Of a DNA stretch of 64,000 nt, positions 52,023-60,903 are shown one piece after another. The translations under genes and the position numbers were made by a program. The notes under the pieces were generated by a model. It did no database searches. It was not told where the DNA came from and saw nothing but the letters and a program-made list of their open reading frames with translations. The stretch covers positions 8,986 through 72,985 of the forward strand of contig CAZFLR010000009.1 of NCBI GenBank assembly GCA_964519385.1. The letters are read 5' to 3'. Numbering within the stretch: the stretch's first letter is position 1; each line of letters opens with the position of its first letter. The stretch is from SVFI01 sp964519385 (lineage in GTDB: Bacteria; Bacillota; Clostridia; Lachnospirales; Lachnospiraceae).

Positions 52023-53315
52023 TTACTCTGAAACACCGCCGGTATATGTTGCAACCTTATTTGCTGTTCCGGCTTCATAAATTTCTAATGTAACCTCATA
52101 TAAAATATTCTTGAGTTCTTTTTCATATCCGTCAAAAATAAGTTTCTTATACTGCGCCTCTGTCACGGTCGAGCCGTTGTATTTATACTTCGCTCTGGAG
52201 CTTAAATAATAATTGGTAATCACAGCTCCGCTTGCATCCTTACCGTACTGTTCCCAATTATCCGCATCAACCGTACTTGATTCCTTATAACGGCGATAAT
52301 TGTTTTTTAACGGATAGTACAGATTGTGACGCAAATTCGACACAAGCTTCACCTGCTCGGTGCTGACACCTGACATGTCTGTAGATACCACATTGACCTC
52401 ACAGGAATAATTCGTATTGTATAACACGTCCGGTGTTGAACCAACTGTACGAATCAGATATACAGTGATATCTTCACCTGTTGTGTTATTGATATTAATC
52501 GTTTCTTTACCCGCAGTCGTTCCTCCGCTGATACCTTCATAATAAAGATATACGCTTCTCGGCAACTGGTTTGCATCCATCTTGGACAGGTTGTTTGAAT
52601 TTACACTGTAAGCACCTGTTCCCGAAAATCCGAGAGCTGTCAGCTTGGACGGGTCCACCACGTAATCACGCGTAACCTCGACCGTATACTGAGGATTCGT
52701 TACCGTTCCGTTGTTTTTTATATCAATATTGATTGCACGCGAAAGATTGCCTTTGTACTCTGACGGATCGTGAATTCCGCTCGCCATAGTTCTGAGTGCA
52801 TTGATTGCATCTGTTTCATCTTCCGCAGTGAGCTTACACACAACGTCGAAGTAATTATCAATCTCAGATACAGCAGCCACTTCCTCATCATTATACTTAT
52901 GTGTCGTCTTCGTAGCATCCACGGTAATGGCAACGTCATATTCGTTGTGATTACCTACCGCTGTCTGTACACCGGATAAATTGTAAATCTTCTTATCATC
53001 TGTAGAAGCTGCGTCCTTCGCTGCTCCTCCGTATGTTGTGCCCGATGGTAAAAGAACTCCGCTGAGGTTTACCGTCGGAGCGGCACCTGATGCATTCACA
53101 ATCATATCATCAAACTCTGATGCCGTATACGCACTCATACCTTCCATTATGTCCTGCGCGAGGTTCATCGCATTTAAGCTTTTCCGCCCCTTCAGATTCA
53201 TCTTGGAGGACTGTATAAAATTTGAAATCAGAGGCATAACTATAACCGCTAAAATAGCAACTGCAATAATTAATTCCACAAGTGTAAAACCTCTGTTGTT
53301 GTCTTTTCTTTTCAT
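52023..53315 (-). CDS. minor prepilin, PilV/GspI-like
   Basis: 430 residues. Leader MKRKDNNRG then FTLVELIIAVAILAVIVMPL with Glu5, followed by KSLNAMNLAQDIMEGMSA, the GspI/PilV-type 'LAQ..ME' motif. The remaining about 370 residues are extracellular beta-type sequence, larger than classic PilV. The ATG at 53315 (AGGGG about 10 nt upstream) is preferred to a TTG two codons earlier. Probably part of the tip complex with the three following minor pilins. Confidence 0.8.
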   Translation of the reverse strand: MKRKDNNRGFTLVELIIAVAILAVIVMPLISNFIQSSKMNLKGRKSLNAMNLAQDIMEGMSAYTASEFDDMIVNASGAAPTVNLSGVLLPSGTTYGGAAKDAASTDDKKIYNLSGVQTAVGNHNEYDVAITVDATKTTHKYNDEEVAAVSEIDNYFDVVCKLTAEDETDAINALRTMASGIHDPSEYKGNLSRAINIDIKNNGTVTNPQYTVEVTRDYVVDPSKLTALGFSGTGAYSVNSNNLSKMDANQLPRSVYLYYEGISGGTTAGKETININNTTGEDITVYLIRTVGSTPDVLYNTNYSCEVNVVSTDMSGVSTEQVKLVSNLRHNLYYPLKNNYRRYKESSTVDADNWEQYGKDASGAVITNYYLSSRAKYKYNGSTVTEAQYKKLIFDGYEKELKNILYEVTLEIYEAGTANKVATYTGGVSE

Positions 53316-53358
53316 AAACAATGAACCCCTTTGTGTCGCAAGATTAAAATATCGTTAC

Positions 53359-54108
53359 TTATTCTTCCTCTGAATTTCCGGCTTCTTCTGCAGCCTTTTC
53401 TGCCTTGATGGCAGCTTTCTTATCTGCACTGTTAAAGATGTTGTTTGTACCGAATACAACTCCGTCTACCTTAGGTGTTGTGTACTCAGCATCTGTACCG
53501 GTCAATGTGTACATATTGAATGATAAGTTTGCAAGAAGATCTCCTGTTTCTGTATCAAACGCCATAGAGATTGTCTCAATAGACTTTCTGTCCGGATCTT
53601 CATTGATTTTCTTAATAATGTCTTTGATTGAATTGTATGAACTTGTCATAACAACATTTACAGGTGTCTGGTATAACATAATCTGAGGAGCTGCTGCTTC
53701 TCCTTCTGCCGGTGCTGCTTCGCCCTCTGTTACAGGAACATCTGAAACCGGAGCTGCAACTTCAAGCATGGTAGAAGCTGCCATTCCGATGGAGCTGACT
53801 TCTGTGTCGTATGCCTCTTCTACGCCTACAACATAGAGGATTTCATCTTCAGGAAGATACTGTGCCGGGAACTGTGCTTTGATTTCATCAATTCTCGTCT
53901 GCATTGCTGCTGTATCATCCAAATACTGCTGTTTATTGTCAGCAAGATCCTGTAAATAGTTTACCTCCTGCTCAAGTGCAGCATTTGATGCCTCTAAAGC
54001 ATCTGTCTTCTCAACTAAATTCTGATAAACCAGGAAGTAGCATACAGCCGCAAGAGCGATTCCGATAACCATTAATAAAATATTAACATCTGATTTTTTC
54101 ATTTTCAT
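53359..54108 (-). CDS. pilO: pilus assembly platform protein PilO-like
   Basis: 249 residues: short basic N-terminus, one membrane helix (about 9-28), a coiled-coil (about 30-78, ALEASNAALEQEVNYLQDLA), then a ferredoxin-like domain (about 85-215). That domain contains an Ala/Pro/Glu-rich insertion (VTEGEAAPAEGEAAAP) and KSIETISMAFDTETGDLLAN. The architecture and position right after PilM-PilN define PilO, which with PilN links the cytoplasmic PilM ring to the pilus machinery. A Lys/Glu/Ala tail ends it. Confidence 0.85.
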   Translation of the reverse strand: MKMKKSDVNILLMVIGIALAAVCYFLVYQNLVEKTDALEASNAALEQEVNYLQDLADNKQQYLDDTAAMQTRIDEIKAQFPAQYLPEDEILYVVGVEEAYDTEVSSIGMAASTMLEVAAPVSDVPVTEGEAAPAEGEAAAPQIMLYQTPVNVVMTSSYNSIKDIIKKINEDPDRKSIETISMAFDTETGDLLANLSFNMYTLTGTDAEYTTPKVDGVVFGTNNIFNSADKKAAIKAEKAAEEAGNSEEE

Positions 54109-54122
54109 TGTTTTCTTCCTCC

Positions 54123-55913
54123 CTATTCTGCAACTTCTTCTGCTGCTACATCTTCAGCGACTAATGCCGGATTTTCACCATATGTACAAACAACAGCGAG
54201 AGATACTGTAGAAACGCCGGATTCTTCATCCTCTGTTTCTGAAACTGCGTAAGTCTCAACATTTGAGAAGCTTTCAAATGTTCTTAAGTTGATAAGTGCT
54301 GCTGCTGCTTCTTCTTTGTTTGCAAGCTGTAATGTCATGCTGAGCTGTGTTGCATTTGCACTGAATGTTGTAACTTCAACATTCTTAGGAAGTTTTTCTT
54401 CTAATTCAGCAATTACATCATATAAATCTCTGTTGTAATTGTCTGTTGTATCATATACGGCTGTTAAATAATCACAGTCCGTCTTTGTCTGCACGTAAAT
54501 ATTGTAAGTTTCTCTTACCGGTTCAAGCTGTGCCTTCTTCTCAGTCAGATTCACTTCATTTACCTTTGCCAGATAATAGGACGGTACAGAAAGTATAATC
54601 AGTACAATTGATACTGCCACACCCAGAACAAAGACAATAATCGGAAGCTTCTCGCCGGATACATTACTCTTCTTTGCTCCCTTGGCTTTATCCTGCTGCA
54701 TGGAAACAGGCATGAATCCGACAGAACCAAGACCTGCACCGATAACGGAAATGTAATCACCGAGAGATACATCATGCAGATGTAAGCCCTGGTTGATATC
54801 TGTTCCTGCAAGGTCCTTCAGAACCTCAACCTCACGTCCGAGCTCTTCTGACAGAAGACCTGCGAATCCCCAGAAGTCTGCTGCGATACCTGTGATAATG
54901 ATATTATCAATCGCTGCATCTCTGTTCTTTGAATTGTAGTAATCAATAACACGAACAATACTACTGATAAGCTGTTCGTATGCATATGTAACATCTCTTC
55001 TCAGACGAAGCATCTTGAGATTTGCTCCCGCCTGTTTTGCAGCTACTGTTGTACTTGCAACCTGTGAAGAATCGCCGGACGCTGCTGCTGCTGCGATTGC
55101 AGCCTCATTTAATCTCTCAAGCTCTGCAACCTCTGCCTCTTTATCTTTCAGAGTTTCCTCTTCCTCTGCTCTCATAACGAGGTTGTTCTTACGAAGTGTC
55201 TTAACCGCTGCTTCATAAGAAAGCGGATCACCGTACACATCTGTTTCCATCATGATGTCTACAACCTGGTCAGCTCCGTAGATACCGGAACGCTGCATTG
55301 TGATAACACCATTGTTGGTCACTGTAAGAAGTGAACTTCTCTCATCAATTTTAACAGTAAGGTTAACGCCCTTTGCAAATCTGTGGCGAAGAGCCTGGAA
55401 AATACTGTTACCACTATAATCAATTGAAGACAAATCAAGTCCAAGTTGCTGTGCCAGATAGTAATATCCGTCCAGAATCTCTGATGGACATGCCATAATC
55501 ATAACTCTGTACTGTTTCGTACCGGCTTCATCTGTCACCGTATCCATGATGTTGTGCGCAAACTGATATGCACTCGGGTCAACAGGGAAGTAGTCTGTGA
55601 TGTTGCTCATCAGCATTTCTCTTACCTTGTTCTCCTTAACCATCGGAATGGTTGCCTCTCTGTTCGCAATCTTGGTGGATGAAACAGCAAAAATAACCTT
55701 CTTTGCGTTCATTCCGTTTGCAGCAATGTAGGATTTCAGATCCTGTACAAAAGATTCTGTAGGATTAATCAATCCGTCATTCAGAATTCCTTCCGGTGTT
55801 TTCATACTGAAAACTCCATAAACCTGTGGATGTTTTGACTGGAAATCCATTTCACAGACCTGTGTCAGAGAATATCCAATCTCAATACTAAGTACTCTTT
55901 GCGCTTTTGCCAT
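54123..55913 (-). CDS. PilM-PilN fusion, pilus inner-membrane platform
   Basis: 596 residues. Residues about 1-395 are an actin-like PilM domain (VLSIEIGYSLTQVCEM; KKVIFAVSSTKIANREATIP; DIIITGIAADFWG-type ending). One membrane helix follows (about 421-445, IIVFVLGVAVSIVLIILSVP), then a PilN-like periplasm-side domain (KLPKNVEVTTFSANATQLSM). Normally these are two genes. A roughly 50-residue Glu/Ala-rich helical insertion (EEEETLKDKEAEVAELERLN; about 245-310) lies inside PilM. The fusion removes the need for PilN to recruit PilM through its N-terminal peptide. It starts with AGGAGG upstream. Confidence 0.88.
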   Translation of the reverse strand: MAKAQRVLSIEIGYSLTQVCEMDFQSKHPQVYGVFSMKTPEGILNDGLINPTESFVQDLKSYIAANGMNAKKVIFAVSSTKIANREATIPMVKENKVREMLMSNITDYFPVDPSAYQFAHNIMDTVTDEAGTKQYRVMIMACPSEILDGYYYLAQQLGLDLSSIDYSGNSIFQALRHRFAKGVNLTVKIDERSSLLTVTNNGVITMQRSGIYGADQVVDIMMETDVYGDPLSYEAAVKTLRKNNLVMRAEEEETLKDKEAEVAELERLNEAAIAAAAASGDSSQVASTTVAAKQAGANLKMLRLRRDVTYAYEQLISSIVRVIDYYNSKNRDAAIDNIIITGIAADFWGFAGLLSEELGREVEVLKDLAGTDINQGLHLHDVSLGDYISVIGAGLGSVGFMPVSMQQDKAKGAKKSNVSGEKLPIIVFVLGVAVSIVLIILSVPSYYLAKVNEVNLTEKKAQLEPVRETYNIYVQTKTDCDYLTAVYDTTDNYNRDLYDVIAELEEKLPKNVEVTTFSANATQLSMTLQLANKEEAAAALINLRTFESFSNVETYAVSETEDEESGVSTVSLAVVCTYGENPALVAEDVAAEEVAE

Positions 55914-56002
55914 GATTTACCTCCTAAAGTGATAGGTTGTTATTACCCTCGTTCTTTCTTTCCTAAATTAAAATAATATCTATATAAAGTCCGCTTCGCC
56001 GA

Positions 56003-56782
56003 CTAAGGTGTCACAAGCAAACTAATATACCAGTTAATAAACGGTTCACCCCATAAAACCGATATAAATATACCGGCCGCCAGATATGGGCCCATTGCAA
56101 GTACATGTCCTTCATCCGACAATTTCATACGGATAAGATGTATCACCGATCCCAAAATACAACCGAGAATCAGTGCCAGTATTGACAGCTTCCAGCCTAT
56201 CAGAAGCCCCGCTGCCCGCATCAGCCTGACATCGCCGTATCCTATGGCTCTGCCTCCCGATGCCCAATATAGAATTTCCAAAAAGCTACTGACAGCAAGG
56301 AGGCCGACCACATAAGTCACCCAATCCCCTAAGTGCAACCCTAGGTGAATCAGCCCCAGTGCCAGTATAAACAAGTTGATTCCATAAGGAATCTCATACG
56401 TTCTAAAATCTATCACACTCAATGTAATGAGTGCCGATGTCAACAAACAGTATATCGCTGAATCTATACTCCACCCGTTAACAGTGAATATCAGAACATA
56501 CAGAATTCCGTTCAACGCCTCGACAAGAGGATACTGAAAGGAAATATGTTCCTTGCATCTGCGACATTTACCACGCAGAAACAGATAACTGAAAAGAGGA
56601 ATCAAGTCAAACCACCGGAGCTGATAGCCACAGCTCATGCAATGGCTTCTCTCCTTTGAAAGGCTTTCCTTTGCGGGAATGCGGAGGATGCAGACATTGA
56701 GAAAGCTTCCTATCACAATCCCGAAAAGGAAAATGACAATTCCTGATATTATGCTAATCTGTAATTCCAAATCCGTGGTCAT
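56003..56782 (-). CDS. pilD: type IV prepilin peptidase (PilD/GspO)
   Basis: 259 residues, six to eight membrane segments. The N-terminal domain has GSFLNVCILRIPAKESLSKE and the zinc tetracysteine CMSC ... CRRC. The two catalytic Asp are in VIDFRTYEIPYGIN and GYGDVRLMRAAGLL (GxGD). It cleaves and N-methylates the pilins encoded on both sides. It lies between the major pilin and pilM-N. SD AAGGAG. A weak hairpin (about 55988-56004) overlaps its stop. Confidence 0.95.
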   Translation of the reverse strand: MTTDLELQISIISGIVIFLFGIVIGSFLNVCILRIPAKESLSKERSHCMSCGYQLRWFDLIPLFSYLFLRGKCRRCKEHISFQYPLVEALNGILYVLIFTVNGWSIDSAIYCLLTSALITLSVIDFRTYEIPYGINLFILALGLIHLGLHLGDWVTYVVGLLAVSSFLEILYWASGGRAIGYGDVRLMRAAGLLIGWKLSILALILGCILGSVIHLIRMKLSDEGHVLAMGPYLAAGIFISVLWGEPFINWYISLLVTP

Positions 56783-56817
56783 AGGGGAAATGTCTCCTTA
56801 TACACTAAACGTTTTTA

Positions 56818-57225
56818 TTATTTTTCAGGTACTGAAATGGAACCTGAGATAACTGTGTAGTTACCGTTTCCGTCTGTAGATACAGTAATATTGTTAGCAA
56901 GTGCAGATTTTGATTTTAACTTACCTGTAACATCAGAGAACTGAGTTGCTCCTAATGTGTCAAGAACTTCTGCTCCCCAAGAGTTAGAATTATTAATAGA
57001 AGATGTTACATCTGAACTTGTAGGAGGTGCTACGAGTTCAGGGTCAGAAGCTGCTGTTGTACATGCTCCGTAAACGCTGTCAAGAAGGTCTTTATCAGCA
57101 GACACTCTTGATTTTTCAACGTACTTGATGTACTGAGGTGCTAATACACCGATTAAGATTGCCATGATGGCAATAACGATAATCAACTCAACGAGTGAGA
57201 AACCTTTGTTATTTGTCTTTTTCAT
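56818..57225 (-). CDS. type IV pilin, probable major subunit
   Basis: 135 residues: leader MKKTNNKG then FSLVELIIVIAIMAILIGVL and APQYIKYVEKSRVSADKDL, the complete class III prepilin helix with Glu5. The globular part is short and S/T/N-rich, ending NYTVISGSISVPEK. It shares almost the same helix as the preceding pilin gene. A strong GGAGAG site and the hairpin upstream of it suggest high expression, hence 'major'; that ranking is inferred. Confidence 0.88.
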   Translation of the reverse strand: MKKTNNKGFSLVELIIVIAIMAILIGVLAPQYIKYVEKSRVSADKDLLDSVYGACTTAASDPELVAPPTSSDVTSSINNSNSWGAEVLDTLGATQFSDVTGKLKSKSALANNITVSTDGNGNYTVISGSISVPEK

Positions 57226-57263
57226 TTTAAACCTCTCCTTTTTTTAAATAGAATGTTTATTTA

Positions 57264-57296
57264 TTTAAGTCCCGCCCCCTATTAGCAGGATTTAAA
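57264..57296 (-). promoter_or_regulatory. hairpin between the tandem pilin genes
   Basis: TTTAAATCCTGC and GCGGGACTTAAA (57285-57296 and 57264-57275) pair with one mismatch and one wobble around a 9-nt loop. It lies just after the first pilin stop. No T-tract follows, so mRNA processing or stabilisation, or weak attenuation, is more likely than full termination. Confidence 0.5.
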
Positions 57297-57301
57297 CCAC
57301 T

Positions 57302-57703
57302 TTAATTCCATCCGACCTGTATGGCAATTTTGTTGTCATACGCATTGGCAACAAATTCAACCGTATAGCACTTATTCTTGTAAGTTTTGGATTCCACCTT
57401 CGCGTTATCCCAGCCGGAAATATATTGTGGAAGAATGCTGTTTTTGATAATCGTATTATTCGTCGCGACTCCGTTTAGATCAAACTTGATATAGTCGTGT
57501 TCCGCAATCTTAGAAAAATACTCTTCATCCGACGCAATCACATTGGCAAGCTCTAAAAGCTCACGTGCCATCTTCTCATCCTTGGCACTGTGTGACTTTT
57601 CCACATACTTGATATACTGCGGAGCGAGAAGCCCAATCAAGGCAGCCATAATTGCTATGACGATAATCAGCTCCACAAGCGAAAACCCCTTATTATCTTT
57701 CAT
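57302..57703 (-). CDS. type IV pilin, second subunit
   Basis: 133 residues: leader MKDNKG then FSLVELIIVIAIMAALIGLL and APQYIKYVEKSHSAKDEKM. The helix is nearly identical to that of the next gene, while the globular part differs (FDLNGVATNNTIIKNSILPQ; KCYTVEFVANAYDNK), so the two pilins probably arose by duplication and diverged outside the assembly helix. It may be a minor or alternative subunit. SD GAGAGG. Confidence 0.88.
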   Translation of the reverse strand: MKDNKGFSLVELIIVIAIMAALIGLLAPQYIKYVEKSHSAKDEKMARELLELANVIASDEEYFSKIAEHDYIKFDLNGVATNNTIIKNSILPQYISGWDNAKVESKTYKNKCYTVEFVANAYDNKIAIQVGWN

Positions 57704-57726
57704 ATAAACCTCTCTCGGTTCTTCTT

Positions 57727-58947
57727 TTATAAGCTGTCAAGACCTGTGTACATAGATGCCATAGGTGCCATAACCGCTCCGATGATAACCATACAGATTG
57801 CTGCAAGTCCGATAATCATAAGCGGCTCGAGAGCAGCCATAAGAGACTGTGTTGCAACTTCCACTTCTTCTTCGTAATACTCGGCAAGCGTATCAAGCAT
57901 CGTCTCGATATTACCTGTTTCCTCACCGATTCTTACCATGTGGTGTACCATCGGCGGGAAGAGTCCGCACTGTTCAATCGGCTGTGAAAGCGGAATACCC
58001 TGCATTACATCATTACGGGCATCCTTCATCGCTGTTGTGAAATAGCGGTTACTCATTGTCTCTGCTACGATTTCTACCGCATCCGGCATTGAAATACCTG
58101 CTGCAAGCATCGTTGAAAGGTTACGTGCAAACTTCGCTGCATTCTGTTTTATGGTAAGGTCTGCAAAAAGAGGAACCTTAATCGCAATCTTCGCAATCAA
58201 GATTTCACCCGTTTCTGTTCTTGCGAACCAGCGGAACGCAAACGCGAGCACAATCACAATCACACCTGCAAGCAGCCAGTTGGCTTTAAGCCAGTCGGAC
58301 GCTGCCACAACCGCAAGCGTAATTCCCGGCATTTCAATATCCATATCTGCAAACATGCTCATGAATGTCGGCACGATATAAGTAAGCATTACGATAACTA
58401 CGACAACCGCAACAATAAGTACCATGATTGGATATACCATTGTCTTCTTGACAAGACCCTGAATCTTGGCAGATTTTTCAAACTGGACCGCCATACGCTC
58501 AAACGCGATATCCAAACTACCGGAAGCCTCACCGGCACTTACCATGTGGATTAACAGCTTAGGGAATACATCCGGTGCCTTTGCCATGGAAGAAGCGAGC
58601 GACTCACCCTTCTGTACACCGAGGTAAACCTCCTGAAGACCGTTTCTCAATCTTTCATTTTCTGTCTGCTCTGTTAACATACGCATCGTTTCGAGAATTG
58701 TTACACCCGCACGGTGCATACTTACGAACTGGCGACAGAAAATACTCATATCACGTACAGGTACTTTCTTTTTGAAGAGGTCTGCCATATTGATATCTTT
58801 ATCCATGATACCCTGTTCTTTAATTTCTGTAGGCATTTTCCCTTCTTTTTTAAGCTGCTCTGCAGCTCTCTGTTCATTGTCGGCCTCAATGGTACCGGTA
58901 ATTGTCTTTCCGTTCTTGTCAACCGCCGAATATTTGTATGCTGCCAA
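57727..58947 (-). CDS. pilC: type IV pilus platform protein PilC/GspF
   Basis: 406 residues. An N-terminal short domain (AAYKYSAVDKNGKTITGTIE) and two copies of the GspF domain, each with membrane helices: FCRQFVSMHRAGVTILETMR ... FPKLLIHMVSAGEASGSLDI, then FARNLSTMLAAGISMPDAVE ... FPPMVHHMVRIGEETGNIET. It is turned by PilB to add pilin. The start is a TTG at 58947 with GGAGG 7 nt upstream. It follows pilB by 40 nt. Confidence 0.96.
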   Translation of the reverse strand: MAAYKYSAVDKNGKTITGTIEADNEQRAAEQLKKEGKMPTEIKEQGIMDKDINMADLFKKKVPVRDMSIFCRQFVSMHRAGVTILETMRMLTEQTENERLRNGLQEVYLGVQKGESLASSMAKAPDVFPKLLIHMVSAGEASGSLDIAFERMAVQFEKSAKIQGLVKKTMVYPIMVLIVAVVVVIVMLTYIVPTFMSMFADMDIEMPGITLAVVAASDWLKANWLLAGVIVIVLAFAFRWFARTETGEILIAKIAIKVPLFADLTIKQNAAKFARNLSTMLAAGISMPDAVEIVAETMSNRYFTTAMKDARNDVMQGIPLSQPIEQCGLFPPMVHHMVRIGEETGNIETMLDTLAEYYEEEVEVATQSLMAALEPLMIIGLAAICMVIIGAVMAPMASMYTGLDSL

Positions 58948-58987
58948 TTTTTTGCCCTCCTGGTTCTTTGTTTATTTTCATGAATCC

Positions 58988-60691
58988 TTAGCTTTCAAAC
59001 GAAACCTTAATCATCTCACTCACGGATGTAATTCCGTCAAGCACATATCTGGTTGCACTCATTCTAAGTGTATTCATTCCATTCTTAAGTGCTGCTTCCT
59101 TAATCATATCGGCATCTCCGCCTTTTGCAATGATACGCTTTACGTCATTGCTGACTTCCATAATCTCGTACACACCGATACGTCCGCGATATCCGCTGTT
59201 ATCGCAGTTCGGACAGCCGACCGGCTCATAAATTTCAACCTGTGACCCCGGCTCAAATCCTAATACCTCAAGTTCATCCTCATTTGCCAGACGTTTATTC
59301 TTACATCTTCCGCAAAGCCTTCTCACAAGACGCTGGGCAATGATTCCCACCACCGAATCGGCAATCAGGTATGACTCAACACCCATATCCGCAAGACGGG
59401 ATACCGTACTTGCTGCCGAGTTGGTATGCAGTGTGCTTACTACAAGGTGTCCCGTGATAGATGCCTGAACCGCGATACTTGCCGTCTCGCCGTCTCGAAT
59501 CTCTCCAATCATGATAATATCCGGGTCCTGACGGAGGATAGAACGAAGCGCACTGGCAAATGTAAGACCTGCCTTCACATTCGTCTGTACCTGGTTGATA
59601 CCTGCAACATTCGCCTCGACCGGGTCCTCAACCGTGATGATGTTTACATCTTCCGTATTCAGCTCACTGAGTGCTGTATACAGTGTCGTTGACTTACCGC
59701 TACCAGTAGGTCCCGTAACAAGGATAATACCATGTGGATTTCTCAAAATATGTGTAAATACTTTTCTTTCTTCATCATTAAAACCGAGTTCTGAAATATC
59801 ACGGGTCAGGTTACCCTTGTTCGTGATACGCATAACCGTCTTCTCGCCGTATACCGTAGGAAGAATGGAAACACGGATGTCGTACTCTCTTCCGTCTACG
59901 AAGGTTGTGATACGGCCGTCCTGCGGTTTACGCTTTTCTGAAATGTCCATACCGCCGATAACCTTAAGTCTGGCTACAATCGCCGGAAGGAGCTTGATGT
60001 TATAAGTCATTCTCTCAAAGAGCGCACCGTCAATTCGGTATCTGACACGTACATTCTTCTCAAGTGCCTCAATATGTATATCGGACGTTCTCTGACGAAC
60101 CGCCTGTTCAAGCATGGAATTTACAAGCTGTACAATCGGGGAGTTGTTAACGTCCTCATTGATCATTCTCTCCATTTCATCTTCTTTGAAGAGGTCTGCT
60201 CTTTCCTGCTCGTAATCACTCGCTGCCTTAATCGCCTCTGCATTTCCGAAATACTTGTCGATGGCAAGCATAATCTCACGCGGAGTTGCGACTACCGGCT
60301 GAATCATTCTGTTACTGATCATGGACAAGTCATCAATCGCAAGCATATCCATCGGGTCAGACATTGCCACGAGAATAACATTCACATTCTTGTCATCATA
60401 CATGTAAGGAATTGCCGAATACTTTTTCAAAATCTCCGGCTCAAATATTGAGAGCAAATCATCCGGGATACGTCCGTTCTGTAAATCCGCCCTGATATAA
60501 CCAAGCTGATGGCACAATGCATTTGCCATGGTCTCATCCGAGATGAATCCCTCTTCCACAAGAATCTCTCCCAGACGTTTCTTCTTTTCCTTTTGAAGCA
60601 TGAGTGCTTCGTCCAACTTCTCAGGTGACAGAATTCCTTCATTAATTAAGATATCACCGAGACGAACTTTTCTTCTACCTGATAACCCCAT
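58988..60691 (-). CDS. pilB: type IV pilus extension ATPase PilB/GspE
   Basis: 567 residues. N-terminal MshEN-like domain with two copies of the c-di-GMP-type motif (RLGDILINEGILSPEKLDEA at about 10 and RLGEILVEEGFISDETMANA at about 39), then the ATPase core: Walker A in VTGPTGSGKSTTLYTAL, Asp box VEDPVEANV, Walker B in IMIGEIRDGETASIAVQAS, HTNSAAS, and the zinc tetracysteine CGRCKNKR ... CPNCDNSGYRGR. It powers pilin polymerisation in the cytoplasm. The start at 60691 follows GGAAG. First gene of the operon, behind a strong promoter. No PilT retraction ATPase in the window. Confidence 0.96.
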   Translation of the reverse strand: MGLSGRRKVRLGDILINEGILSPEKLDEALMLQKEKKKRLGEILVEEGFISDETMANALCHQLGYIRADLQNGRIPDDLLSIFEPEILKKYSAIPYMYDDKNVNVILVAMSDPMDMLAIDDLSMISNRMIQPVVATPREIMLAIDKYFGNAEAIKAASDYEQERADLFKEDEMERMINEDVNNSPIVQLVNSMLEQAVRQRTSDIHIEALEKNVRVRYRIDGALFERMTYNIKLLPAIVARLKVIGGMDISEKRKPQDGRITTFVDGREYDIRVSILPTVYGEKTVMRITNKGNLTRDISELGFNDEERKVFTHILRNPHGIILVTGPTGSGKSTTLYTALSELNTEDVNIITVEDPVEANVAGINQVQTNVKAGLTFASALRSILRQDPDIIMIGEIRDGETASIAVQASITGHLVVSTLHTNSAASTVSRLADMGVESYLIADSVVGIIAQRLVRRLCGRCKNKRLANEDELEVLGFEPGSQVEIYEPVGCPNCDNSGYRGRIGVYEIMEVSNDVKRIIAKGGDADMIKEAALKNGMNTLRMSATRYVLDGITSVSEMIKVSFES

Positions 60692-60796
60692 TCTCTCTTC
60701 CTTCCATACTATCAATTAACTTTATTCACAATTTTTTGATTAGAATTCAATATACACGGGCATAATTAACCCATAGTATGAATTTTATGTTAATCA

Positions 60797-60825
60797 TTTT
60801 AACATTTTCTTAAGAAAGTGTAAAC
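60797..60825 (-). promoter_or_regulatory. sigma-A promoter of the pilus operon with palindromic spacer
   Basis: TTTACA (60820-60825), 17-bp spacer, TAAAAT (60797-60802). The spacer contains a perfect 12-bp palindrome TTTCTTAAGAAA (60807-60818), a possible operator. The predicted start leaves a leader of about 100 nt before pilB, with a short GGG/CCC stem near 60755. Confidence 0.7.
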
Positions 60826-60903
60826 CCTCTGAAAAACATTGTTGTTCGTTTTTTTGCACAAAATTCATTTTTCATTTTAAGCATTTTGCATAATTCAGGC
60901 GAA

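Noticed and set aside
55988..56005. Terminator after pilD
   Set aside because: The short hairpin overlaps the stop codon, has an internal mismatch and no T-tract, so it is not called.
56003..60691. Competence (ComG) pseudopilus rather than a type IV pilus
   Set aside because: PilM, PilN and PilO domains, four minor pilins and a large surface protein are not part of a comG operon; those features fit a full type IV pilus.
60692..60790. Riboswitch in the pilB leader
   Set aside because: I looked for the c-di-GMP (GEMM) core and found no matching conserved segments; only short stems are visible.
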